Assembly (NCBI GenBank): GCA_022394755.1
Contig: JAGFCA010000027.1
Coordinates: 1-41,292, forward strand
Reading direction: 5' to 3'
From: Candidatus Poribacteria bacterium
GTDB taxonomy: Bacteria; Poribacteria; WGA-4E; WGA-3G
Length of the DNA: 41,292 nt
Below the pieces are notes generated by a model, which saw only the letters and a program-made list of their open reading frames with translations, was not told where the DNA came from and made no database searches. The position numbers and the translations under genes are program-made. Of this stretch, positions 1 through 6,981 are shown piece by piece. Within the stretch, counting starts at the first letter, position 1, and every line of letters begins with the position of its first letter.

Positions 1-108
1 GCATGGCAAAACAGAAGAAATGAAAAACAGACCAAAACAAGTTGGAGGTTTACTACAGATGATGCACGTATAAAACTAAAACGACTATACCCATCGATTA
101 TCACTTGA
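1..108 (+). CDS. IS630-family transposase, C-terminal end (partial)
   Basis: Reading from the first base, 35 codons run open to a TGA at 106-108. The peptide contains WRFTTDDARIKLKRLYPS, which resembles the end of IS630/Tc1-type DDE transposases as I remember them (the ARIKLKRLYP ending is typical). The rest of the gene lies left of the window, so intactness cannot be judged. No other gene is close downstream, so this is probably the edge of an insertion sequence. Confidence 0.7.
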   Translation, partial: AWQNRRNEKQTKTSWRFTTDDARIKLKRLYPSIIT

Positions 109-240
109 CTAAGCACTACTTACTTTTGTTGATTCTATATTATCAAATAATTTTAGAAATTTCAATATAAATATTAAAAATCGAGTTTGTAAATAAATCG
201 TAATAGAAGAATTCTACATTTATAGTGTTTTATGATTTTT

Positions 241-345
241 TGGTTTGTTTGGAGTTGTCTGAATTAATTATTAAACCAACTCCATCTATATAATTCGTCT
301 GATTATACGAATGAAGTTGAGAAGGAATAGTGTATAGATGGTTTT
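241..345. other. nested inverted repeats in the 109-920 intergenic region
   Basis: The 810-nt stretch between the transposase end and sufR has no convincing long gene. It holds stacked inverted repeats: a perfect 7-bp stem at 251-257/277-283, a perfect 9-bp stem at 282-290/333-341, and inside that a perfect 6-bp stem at 293-298/307-312. The outer 9-bp stem would bury the ATG at 338. This could be a structured leader RNA, a decayed hairpin element or chance in AT-rich DNA. No known riboswitch consensus was recognised. Confidence 0.35.
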
Positions 346-472
346 CTTATACTACTGGAGCTATAATCAGCAGATTGAAACTCTATTTACGTTTAGGAAA
401 CCGTATGTACCCCTTATGATACTCCCTGGAAACCGAAGGAACCGCAATTTGATCTTCACTGAACTTAATTGA
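338..472 (+). CDS. possible small protein of 44 residues
   Basis: ATG at 338 opens a 44-codon frame ending in TGA at 470. A GAGAAGG sequence lies about 11 nt upstream, rather far for a ribosome binding site. The peptide has an aromatic N-terminus and a basic middle (LPGNRRNRN). I do not recognise it. A second tiny frame (481-552, 23 codons) follows, with GAGG seven bases before its ATG. Either may be chance; they are recorded because the surrounding region is otherwise empty. Confidence 0.2.
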   Translation: MVFLYYWSYNQQIETLFTFRKPYVPLMILPGNRRNRNLIFTELN

Positions 473-855
473 GGTTAATTATGAATAAAAAACAGCTAAA
501 CTTATATATTAGATATCATATTAGTGTTTTTATTCAACTCACGCTATTCTAAACTGTCCTACCTTCTTAGGTTGGGTTCTTACAAATTTAGAATACCTAA
601 CACGTGTTTGAGCATGCTATAACTTCAAACTACAAACCTGTGTTTTATTTTCCTTAAATCTCCATTTTCTGCAGTTTAAAGGTAGACATAACACAATTTA
701 TTAGAAACTTACATACCAATGGATGGAATGAATGGGGGAACTAGCTTTTCTCATACAGGTTATAGTTTGGTATAGAAATCCTCTCTATCAAGAATTTAAT
801 GTGTAAAATGTCGGATAGGGAACTAATTATTTACACCACTTCTTTAATGATATAC

Positions 856-885
856 TTGAAATGAATAATATCACTGTGGTATAAT
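856..885 (+). promoter_or_regulatory. sigma70-type promoter for sufR
   Basis: TTGAAA at 856-861 is followed after 18 nt by a perfect TATAAT at 880-885, preceded by TGTGG. Transcription would start near 892, about 30 nt before the GTG start of the sufR-like gene. If the regulator controls itself, as SufR does in other bacteria, its operator should overlap this site. No clear palindrome was identified. Confidence 0.6.
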
Positions 886-920
886 TCTGTAATCCTACAA
901 AGTTAGAAGAGAGGAATACC

Positions 921-1598
921 GTGAATTGTGAAATGAGTGAAACGCGGACGCGTATACTTCAATTGTTGAAAATGCGCAGCAGTTTGACTATTAACCAACT
1001 AAAAGAAGCACTCAATATCAGTGCTATGGGTATTAGACAACACCTAACCATTCTTGAAGATGAGGGATTAGTTGAATATTACGTTGAAAAACAGGTGCGA
1101 GGTCGGCCACATCATATTTATAGCCTGACAGATGAAGCAAGCAGCCTTTTTCCTACAACTTATGCTAACTTTGCAGTAGGACTGATGAATGAGGTTGCTA
1201 AAATTAATGGGCCTGGATTCATAAATAAGATTTTCCGTAGTCGTATGAAGTCTCAACTGCAGATGTATAAAGAACGACTTGATGGGAAGGATTTAATTGG
1301 TCGTATCAAGGAACTTGCCCGAATACGTGATGAAGAGGGTTACATGGCTCGGTTTGAAGAGGATGAGAATGATTATGTGTTGACTGAACATAATTGTCCT
1401 ATAGCAGCGATTGCACAGGAATATCCACATGTATGTGATATTGAATTGGGGTTATTTAGACAGTCTTTAGGTACGAAGGTATACCGAGTTGACCATCTCA
1501 TGCAGGGTAGCCATAAATGTTGTTACCGAATCCCAAAACCTGATGATTCAAACTCAACCAACGAATCTTCTGTTGATGACCAATCGTCAAACAAATAG
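921..1598 (+). CDS. sufR: SufR-like iron-sulfur-sensing transcriptional regulator
   Basis: A 225-aa DNA-binding regulator. Residues 5-70 form a winged helix-turn-helix of the ArsR/DeoR type (LTINQLKEALNISAMGIRQH, then a wing with RGRPHHIYSLT). The C-terminal half carries Cys159, Cys172 and Cys200 (plus Cys201) in the pattern C-x12-C-x27-C. That spacing matches, as I recall it, the cluster ligands of mycobacterial SufR, which represses iron-sulfur assembly genes when its 4Fe-4S cluster is present. The GTG start at 921 has AGAGAGG about six bases upstream; an ATG at 933 is the alternative. No suf assembly genes follow. The next gene is a multi-cluster ferredoxin, which fits an iron-sulfur-linked regulon. 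SufR-type identity is fairly secure; the target genes are inferred. Confidence 0.8.
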   Translation: MNCEMSETRTRILQLLKMRSSLTINQLKEALNISAMGIRQHLTILEDEGLVEYYVEKQVRGRPHHIYSLTDEASSLFPTTYANFAVGLMNEVAKINGPGFINKIFRSRMKSQLQMYKERLDGKDLIGRIKELARIRDEEGYMARFEEDENDYVLTEHNCPIAAIAQEYPHVCDIELGLFRQSLGTKVYRVDHLMQGSHKCCYRIPKPDDSNSTNESSVDDQSSNK

Positions 1599-1652
1599 AA
1601 TTCCTTATCCATTAATTTATCATCAACCAATCAGTTTATTAAGGTGGCTTCA

Positions 1653-2246
1653 ATGTCTGATGAGAAAGGTCGTCGGGATTTCTTTAAGGAAGCATTCACC
1701 CAAATCATTAAACCTGTAGCAGAATTGCTTGATGATACGATGGGGGAGGGTGTATCACAAAACCCTCCTATTGATTTCATCTTCCGTCCTCCGGGTGCTC
1801 TACCAGAACAAGAATTCTTAGAAAAGTGTCATAGATGTGGGAATTGTGTAAAAAACTGTCCAGCAGATGCTATACAATCCCTTCAAAGTTCAGATCCGAA
1901 CCTTGTTAATACACCCTATATTGATCCAGAAGAACAACCGTGTGTAATTTGTGATTCGTTAGCTTGTATGTATGTATGTCCAACTGGTGCTCTACAGAAA
2001 GTCTTTGCTGAAGATATTCGGATCGGTCTTGCGGTTTTCAATAACGAAACATGTCTCAGAAATCAAAGTGTAGAATGTTCATATTGTGTTGATACGTGTC
2101 CGATTGGAGAAGACGCTATAACTTTATCGCAAGAAAATATGGTAGAAGTCTTTGATTCTGGATGTACAGGATGTGGAGTCTGTCAATATGCGTGTCCCAC
2201 TGACCCAAAATCTATCGTGATTCAACCCATATCCCAATCACAATAG
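1653..2246 (+). CDS. ferredoxin-type protein with four 4Fe-4S motifs (NapG/MauM-like)
   Basis: A 197-aa electron-transfer protein from the ATG at 1653, which has AAGGTGG five bases before it; a GTG at 1644 is an in-frame alternative lying inside that ribosome binding site. Four cysteine clusters are visible in order: CHRCGNCVKNCP, CVICDSLACMYVCP, a C-x7-C-x2-C-x3-CP set, and CTGCGVCQYACP. This is the layout of the NapG/MauM ferredoxin group. The N-terminus has RRDFFK, like part of a twin-arginine signal, but no hydrophobic stretch follows, so it is probably cytoplasmic. It starts 54 nt after the sufR-like gene and probably shares its transcript. No redox partner is encoded nearby, so its role is unknown. 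Confidence 0.75.
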   Translation: MSDEKGRRDFFKEAFTQIIKPVAELLDDTMGEGVSQNPPIDFIFRPPGALPEQEFLEKCHRCGNCVKNCPADAIQSLQSSDPNLVNTPYIDPEEQPCVICDSLACMYVCPTGALQKVFAEDIRIGLAVFNNETCLRNQSVECSYCVDTCPIGEDAITLSQENMVEVFDSGCTGCGVCQYACPTDPKSIVIQPISQSQ

Positions 2247-2250
2247 TTCC

Positions 2251-2781
2251 ATGTTTTTACTCTCAAAGCTGACTCTACAAACCCCTGTCAATCAACTGAA
2301 TATACGTGATATTAAACCCCCATTCGATACCCCTTCCAATTTCTTCTCTGTTATAATATTAGGGGTGGTGATAGTCGTTGGGTTAATCTTTGGATTATAT
2401 TATTTACGAAAACGCAGACAGAAAAAACCAACAATACCTATAGTAGAGGTTGAAAGTCGTCCTGCACATGAAATTGCCTTGGACCAATTACAAGCCCTTG
2501 AAAAAGATACAAATGACATGGAGGAATATCACACCCAAATTTCTTATGTTATTCGTGAGTATATAACAGCGCGTTTCAGAATTCCTGCCTTGGAATTGAC
2601 GACTGCTGGTCTCTTACACGAGTTAATTCGTAATCAAGTCGATAAGACTTGTATTGATAGGTTACAGTACTTTTTGACAAACTGTGATCGTGTCAAGTTT
2701 GCATCCTATTTGCCTAATACATCTGAAGCAGCTGAAAGAATGACAGATGCCCGATGGATAATTGATACAACTATGATGTAA
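2251..2781 (+). CDS. single-pass membrane protein, DUF4381/BatD-tail-like
   Basis: A 176-aa protein starting 4 nt after the ferredoxin stop. Residues 1-30 would lie outside the cytoplasm, 31-52 form one strong membrane helix, followed by a basic stop-transfer stretch (LRKRRQKK). The cytoplasmic part, with ALDQLQALEK and YHTQISYVIREYITARF, is like DUF4381 and BatD C-terminal domains, which usually sit beside MoxR, DUF58 and vWA genes. Here those partners appear 3-4 kb downstream (5973-9075), separated by a signalling module, and no MoxR is present. Family assignment is from memory of the sequence pattern and is moderately sure. Function is unknown; a scaffold or regulator of vWA envelope complexes is plausible. 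Confidence 0.55.
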   Translation: MFLLSKLTLQTPVNQLNIRDIKPPFDTPSNFFSVIILGVVIVVGLIFGLYYLRKRRQKKPTIPIVEVESRPAHEIALDQLQALEKDTNDMEEYHTQISYVIREYITARFRIPALELTTAGLLHELIRNQVDKTCIDRLQYFLTNCDRVKFASYLPNTSEAAERMTDARWIIDTTMM

Positions 2782-3152
2782 TTGGTTTCAGCTAATCTTC
2801 GTAATACTTAATTTAGAAATAGTATTTTTATACGAACATTTTTAGTATATACGAGTCATTATTAAATTCATAGAGAAGTAGTTTGAATGATAGAAATAGG
2901 GAATATTTTCCATTAATATAGGTACACCAATTTCAAATGTAGTCAGATTAAAAGAGTCTTGACGAAAACGACTTTAATATGTAATAATTACAATTCCAAG
3001 AAATGTAATCTATCACATTAAGAGAATCGTTGTATGTCCTTGACATATAATACAAACTCTGGTATTTTTAGATGCCAAAGATATTATTACATAAAGCTTC
3101 CATTTTTCATAGACAGGACAATCAGTTAAATTATTAAGGAGGACAACTGAGC
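2782..3152. other. intergenic region with the promoter of the partner-switch operon
   Basis: These 371 nt are strongly AT-rich and hold no credible gene. The only clear signal is the promoter at 3040-3068, followed by the ribosome binding site AAGGAGG just before 3153. No terminator hairpin with a T-tract was seen after the gene ending at 2781. Confidence 0.5.
3040..3068 (+). promoter_or_regulatory. sigma70-type promoter upstream of rsbW-like gene
   Basis: A perfect TTGACA at 3040-3045, a 17-nt spacer and TATTTT at 3063-3068. The start of transcription would fall near 3075, about 78 nt before the GTG of the kinase gene. A TATAAT directly after the TTGACA is too close to act as its -10 partner. 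Confidence 0.5.
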
Positions 3153-3596
3153 GTGACAAATACACTTTCAAAAGAACAAGTGCTCCTAACTATACCGATG
3201 CTCCCTGATATGGAACTTGCTGCGGCTAATCTTGCATCTTTCATTGCAGAATCAATGAGTTTTAATGATGTACAGATAGAAGAGATTCAATATGCAATGA
3301 TCGAATCCTGCATTAATGCTTTTGAACATAGCAGGAGTTCCGATCAAAATGTAATCATTGAGTACATCATGAGATCAGATGAATTGGAATTCAAAATCAC
3401 GGATCAGGGAGTTGGTTTTAGTCCAGAGAATCGTCCGGTTCGTCAGAATGGCCAGCAAGACTTATATCCAGAAATGCGTAAACGTGGATGGGGTTTAGAG
3501 ATTATTCATGCCCTCATGGATAGAGTAGATATTAGAAGTGGGGAGAACGGAACCACCATAAGTATGGTAAAAAAGAAGACTAATGGCGGTTCATAA
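3153..3596 (+). CDS. RsbW-like anti-sigma factor / serine-protein kinase
   Basis: A 147-aa GHKL-fold ATPase of the HATPase_c_2 type. The N-box is ESCINAFEHS (Asn55) and the G1 box is DQGVGFS (Asp84); a glycine-rich RGWGLEII follows. In partner switching such proteins bind a sigma factor or other target and phosphorylate a STAS antagonist. The GTG start at 3153 has a perfect AAGGAGG about 10 nt upstream. The STAS protein follows 28 nt after the stop and a SpoIIE-type phosphatase follows that, so the full kinase, antagonist and phosphatase set is present. No sigma-B-type factor is encoded in the window, so the target of the switch is not known. Confidence 0.85.
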   Translation: MTNTLSKEQVLLTIPMLPDMELAAANLASFIAESMSFNDVQIEEIQYAMIESCINAFEHSRSSDQNVIIEYIMRSDELEFKITDQGVGFSPENRPVRQNGQQDLYPEMRKRGWGLEIIHALMDRVDIRSGENGTTISMVKKKTNGGS

Positions 3597-3624
3597 GAGC
3601 AGTTTCATTGTAAGGAGGTAGAGT

Positions 3625-3972
3625 TTGGCTAACAAATTCGATATAAGTATTCGTGCAGAACAAGAGTATGCTGTTTTAGAGACTGAAGGTTATTTGAATG
3701 ATGCTCTTGGTGAGCAATTATCACAAAAAGCGCAAGATCTTATAGAAAAAGGATATACCCAACTTGTAATTAATTTAGCAAATACAGCACTAATTAATAG
3801 TATCGGTATATCTATTTTGATTGAAATTATTGAAGCACTTGATGAAAGGGAAGGCACATTAAATTTCTGTGGATTATCTGCTACTCAGGAACGTACTTTT
3901 AGGATGATGGCTATAGCCAAATATGCAGGTATTTTCCCCGATGAGAAAACTGCTGTGGCTGATTTCCAATAA
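3625..3972 (+). CDS. STAS-domain anti-anti-sigma factor
   Basis: A 115-aa single STAS domain. The conserved loop reads NTALINSIGISIL, with Ser59 as the expected phosphorylation site; the usual Asp before it is Asn here. A TTG start at 3625 is supported by AAGGAGGT nine bases upstream. In known systems the unphosphorylated form binds the RsbW-type kinase and frees its target. It lies between the kinase and its presumed phosphatase, which is the classical order. Confidence 0.85.
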   Translation: MANKFDISIRAEQEYAVLETEGYLNDALGEQLSQKAQDLIEKGYTQLVINLANTALINSIGISILIEIIEALDEREGTLNFCGLSATQERTFRMMAIAKYAGIFPDEKTAVADFQ

Positions 3973-4064
3973 GTATAATATGATTTCTCGATAATTTAGC
4001 CAATTATTAACCGTAGTTAATATAAGACCAATACGGATATTATAGTATTTAGAACATTTTTAGT

Positions 4065-5963
4065 ATGAATGCAGAAGACAAAGGAACAAACTATATGCCC
4101 ACCAGTTCTGCAGAAGAAACTATACAAAGGCTGATATTCAGTCTATCCGAATTGGAGCAATTAGGTCAGACGCTCATATCCGGACATAGCAATTTTAATG
4201 TATCGAGCAAAACCTACCTTCGGATAACACTTGGAACTCTTCAAGTAACTCGCGGTGCCATCCTATGTTATCATCCAACTGATAATTACTTGACAGTTGC
4301 AGCCTCCGCCCCCGATATTGATTCCACACCGATAGACATAGAACCAGAGGAAGTAACGAGTTTTCTTGATTGCTCACATATTGAGATTGATACACCACCA
4401 GAAGGTCTCCATAGTTTTATCAATAGAAATGCCGATTTAATTAATGGGGCTGCGATGCACCGTCTTTGGGTGCCTCTCAAGATCCATGATGAATTTCTTG
4501 GCATTTTAGGTTTGGGTGAATTCTTAGGTCGAGAGAAGTTAGAAGAATGGGAGCAAGAACTTTTAACTATACTTGCACATCAAATCTCAATTGCTATTGC
4601 CTATTCACAAATAGTTGAAGGTATTCAGAGTGAGAAGTTCAGGCTGTTCATGTTAGCTGAAAGTGCACCTCAAATTTGTCAACTCCTTCAACCAGAAGAC
4701 GCTGCTGAGCAAGTACTTCATCAAGCAGTAGCTTTACTTGATGCAAATATGGGTTGTCTCATGTTAGTCCGTCCACAACAGCAGATATTAGAACTACTGG
4801 ATGCATTTCCAAAATCAATAATATCTGATAATGGCGAAAACATACAGTCTATTTCTTTGAAAGAAATCATGGGTTTACCTGAAAGTGAGGAAAAGACTGC
4901 ACTCAATATGTTAGGTAGCGTAGTAGAGGAAGGTCGTACAAATCGATGTTCTGCCAATCTGGACGATGTGTTTGGTGGTAGAAATCTGATGGTAGGACCA
5001 ATACAAGGACGTGATGGTGATATATTAGGTGTACTTGTCGTTGGAGATAAAGAAGAACGAGGTGGTCGGACATTAGAATTCACTGAAGAAGATGAGATGC
5101 TGTTGGATTCCTTTGCTAAACAAGCTGGTGTTGCTATTGAAAATGCACACTTACATCAAGAAGCACTTGAAGCACGTGAATTACAATCAGAAATGGAAGA
5201 AGCTCGTAAAATCCAAGAGAACCTTATTCCTGATACACTCCCTGAAATTCCTGGATATGAGGTAGCAGGCTATTATGAACCGAGAGGTCCAGTTGGGGGT
5301 GATTACTTTGATTGTATCGAACTACCACATGGGGGATGGGGTCTTTCCATTGCCGATGTTTCAGGTAAAGGTATGCAAGCAGCCCTATTAATGGCAACCC
5401 TTCGAGCAGGTCTCCTTTCAGAAATATCAAGTTCAAGGGGACGCGAAGACAGTGAATCAATTGATATGAATGATGAGTTAATTAACATGGCAATGACTTT
5501 GAATTCGCTGTTATATGTTAGTGGAACTGAAGAGAAATATGCAACATTCTTCTATAGCCATCTTAATCCTGAGACAGATATACTTACATCTTTAAATGGT
5601 GGACACAACCCACCGTTAATAGTAAGAAAAGATGGGAACATACAATGGCTTGGTCAAGAGATTGGAGGACTTCCATTAGGAATGTTTCCAAATGAAATGG
5701 TACCAACTATTGCTGAATATCAAGCTGAACAGATTACACTTGAAAGTGGTGATGTCGTTGTCTATTATACCGATGGTGTGACAGAAACTGTTAATGTTGA
5801 TGATGATTTCTATGATGACGACCGTCTTGAAAGTGACGCAATCAGTTGTGCCAATAATGATGCGACATCAATATGTGACTTTATTCATAAATCAGTTATT
5901 GATTTTCAAGGGGATGCTGACCAATTTGACGATTTGACATTACTTGTACTCCGTAAGAAGTAG
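4065..5963 (+). CDS. GAF-GAF-SpoIIE (PP2C-type) serine phosphatase, RsbU-like
   Basis: A 632-aa sensor phosphatase. Two GAF-like sensory domains (about 35-185 and 205-365) are joined by a coiled coil (about 365-390, ALEARELQSEMEEARKIQENL) to a SpoIIE/PP2C domain. Metal-binding motifs are clear: GGDYFD near 411, DVSGKGMQAALLMA near 430, YYTDGVTE near 566 and DDLTLLVLR at the end. It should dephosphorylate the STAS protein encoded just upstream in response to a ligand or redox signal sensed by the GAF domains. The start is uncertain: ATG at 4065 lacks a ribosome binding site, while ATG at 4095 has AAAGGA about nine bases upstream. The DUF58 gene follows after 9 nt, which suggests co-transcription. 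Confidence 0.85.
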   Translation: MNAEDKGTNYMPTSSAEETIQRLIFSLSELEQLGQTLISGHSNFNVSSKTYLRITLGTLQVTRGAILCYHPTDNYLTVAASAPDIDSTPIDIEPEEVTSFLDCSHIEIDTPPEGLHSFINRNADLINGAAMHRLWVPLKIHDEFLGILGLGEFLGREKLEEWEQELLTILAHQISIAIAYSQIVEGIQSEKFRLFMLAESAPQICQLLQPEDAAEQVLHQAVALLDANMGCLMLVRPQQQILELLDAFPKSIISDNGENIQSISLKEIMGLPESEEKTALNMLGSVVEEGRTNRCSANLDDVFGGRNLMVGPIQGRDGDILGVLVVGDKEERGGRTLEFTEEDEMLLDSFAKQAGVAIENAHLHQEALEARELQSEMEEARKIQENLIPDTLPEIPGYEVAGYYEPRGPVGGDYFDCIELPHGGWGLSIADVSGKGMQAALLMATLRAGLLSEISSSRGREDSESIDMNDELINMAMTLNSLLYVSGTEEKYATFFYSHLNPETDILTSLNGGHNPPLIVRKDGNIQWLGQEIGGLPLGMFPNEMVPTIAEYQAEQITLESGDVVVYYTDGVTETVNVDDDFYDDDRLESDAISCANNDATSICDFIHKSVIDFQGDADQFDDLTLLVLRKK

Positions 5964-5972
5964 GTAGGGAAT

Positions 5973-6935
5973 ATGCAACAAAACACAGAAGGTCGTCGAT
6001 TTTTAAATCCGGCTATCCTTGCACAAATTGGAAATCTTGAACTTATCGCAAAGTTTGTAGTAGAAGGCTTCATTTCGGGGTTACACAAAAGTCCATACCA
6101 TGGTTTTAGTGTTGAGTTTTCTCAATACAGACAATATATGCCGGGAGATGATACAAAACATATAGACTGGAAAGTTTATGGACGTACAGATAGATATTAC
6201 ATTAAGCAATTTGAAGAAGAGACGAATCTAAATTGTTATCTGCTACTTGATACAAGTCAGTCTATGGCACACCCATCTCCTGAGGATTTAGACGATTTGG
6301 ATATATCACGACCAGAGGATTCCGCAAACAATGGAGAACCGTTATCAAAGTTAAGGTATGCAAGTTTTCTAATTGCCTCATTGTCATATTTTATGGCAAA
6401 ACAACGTGATGCAGTAGGTTTTGCCTATTTCGATGAAAAAGTTCATCAATATTTACCTGCCCGTAGTAGTGCGTCTCACATGCATTCTATCTTAGTAACC
6501 TTAGAAAACATACAAACAGAAAAAGAGACCCGTATTGGCGAACCATTACACCAAATTGCAGAGAGATTGACAAAACGAGGTTTGGTAATTCTTATATCCG
6601 ATCTTTACGATGAGAATCCAGATGAGGTAATTGAAGGACTTGAACATTTACGTTATGAAGGACACGAGGTAATTGTTTTTCACTTACTTGCGCAAGAAGA
6701 GGTAGACTTTGAGTTTGATAAACTCATCCGTTTTGTTGATTCAGAGAATGATCAAGAAATTATAACCACTCCACAGGTAATACGTGACAGTTATCTCAGT
6801 AACTTTAATGAATTCATTGATCATTACCGAACAACATTGAATCAATCTGATATTGATTATAATTTAATTAATACAACAACGCCAATAGACCGATCTCTTT
6901 CAGCCTATCTTGCAAAACGACAAGGGTTCGTATAA
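5973..6935 (+). CDS. DUF58 family protein (vWA-like)
   Basis: A 320-aa protein with the DUF58 signature: SVEFSQYRQYMPGDD, then KHIDWKVYGRTDRYYIKQFEEE (key residues D-W-K and R-Y), then LLLDTSQSM, the MIDAS-like site of a degenerate vWA fold. DUF58 proteins normally work with MoxR AAA+ ATPases and BatA/BatB membrane proteins in metal insertion, folding or envelope stress roles. It begins 9 nt after the phosphatase gene and is followed 46 nt later by a BatA-like gene. No MoxR is present. Start ATG at 5973 has TAGGGA close upstream. Confidence 0.85.
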   Translation: MQQNTEGRRFLNPAILAQIGNLELIAKFVVEGFISGLHKSPYHGFSVEFSQYRQYMPGDDTKHIDWKVYGRTDRYYIKQFEEETNLNCYLLLDTSQSMAHPSPEDLDDLDISRPEDSANNGEPLSKLRYASFLIASLSYFMAKQRDAVGFAYFDEKVHQYLPARSSASHMHSILVTLENIQTEKETRIGEPLHQIAERLTKRGLVILISDLYDENPDEVIEGLEHLRYEGHEVIVFHLLAQEEVDFEFDKLIRFVDSENDQEIITTPQVIRDSYLSNFNEFIDHYRTTLNQSDIDYNLINTTTPIDRSLSAYLAKRQGFV

Positions 6936-6981
6936 TTAGGAATAACACAAGCTTATAGATTCAGAATTCAGGAGAGACAGA

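Noticed and set aside
400..460. Riboswitch in the G+C-richer patch before sufR
   Set aside because: No match to a riboswitch core that I know; the patch is also open as a short reading frame.
1653..1730. Twin-arginine export signal on the ferredoxin (RRDFFK)
   Set aside because: No hydrophobic segment or cleavage site follows; the next residues are charged and amphipathic.
3040..3051. TTGACA directly followed by TATAAT as one promoter
   Set aside because: The two boxes touch, with no 16-18 nt spacer; the TATTTT 17 nt later is the proper partner.
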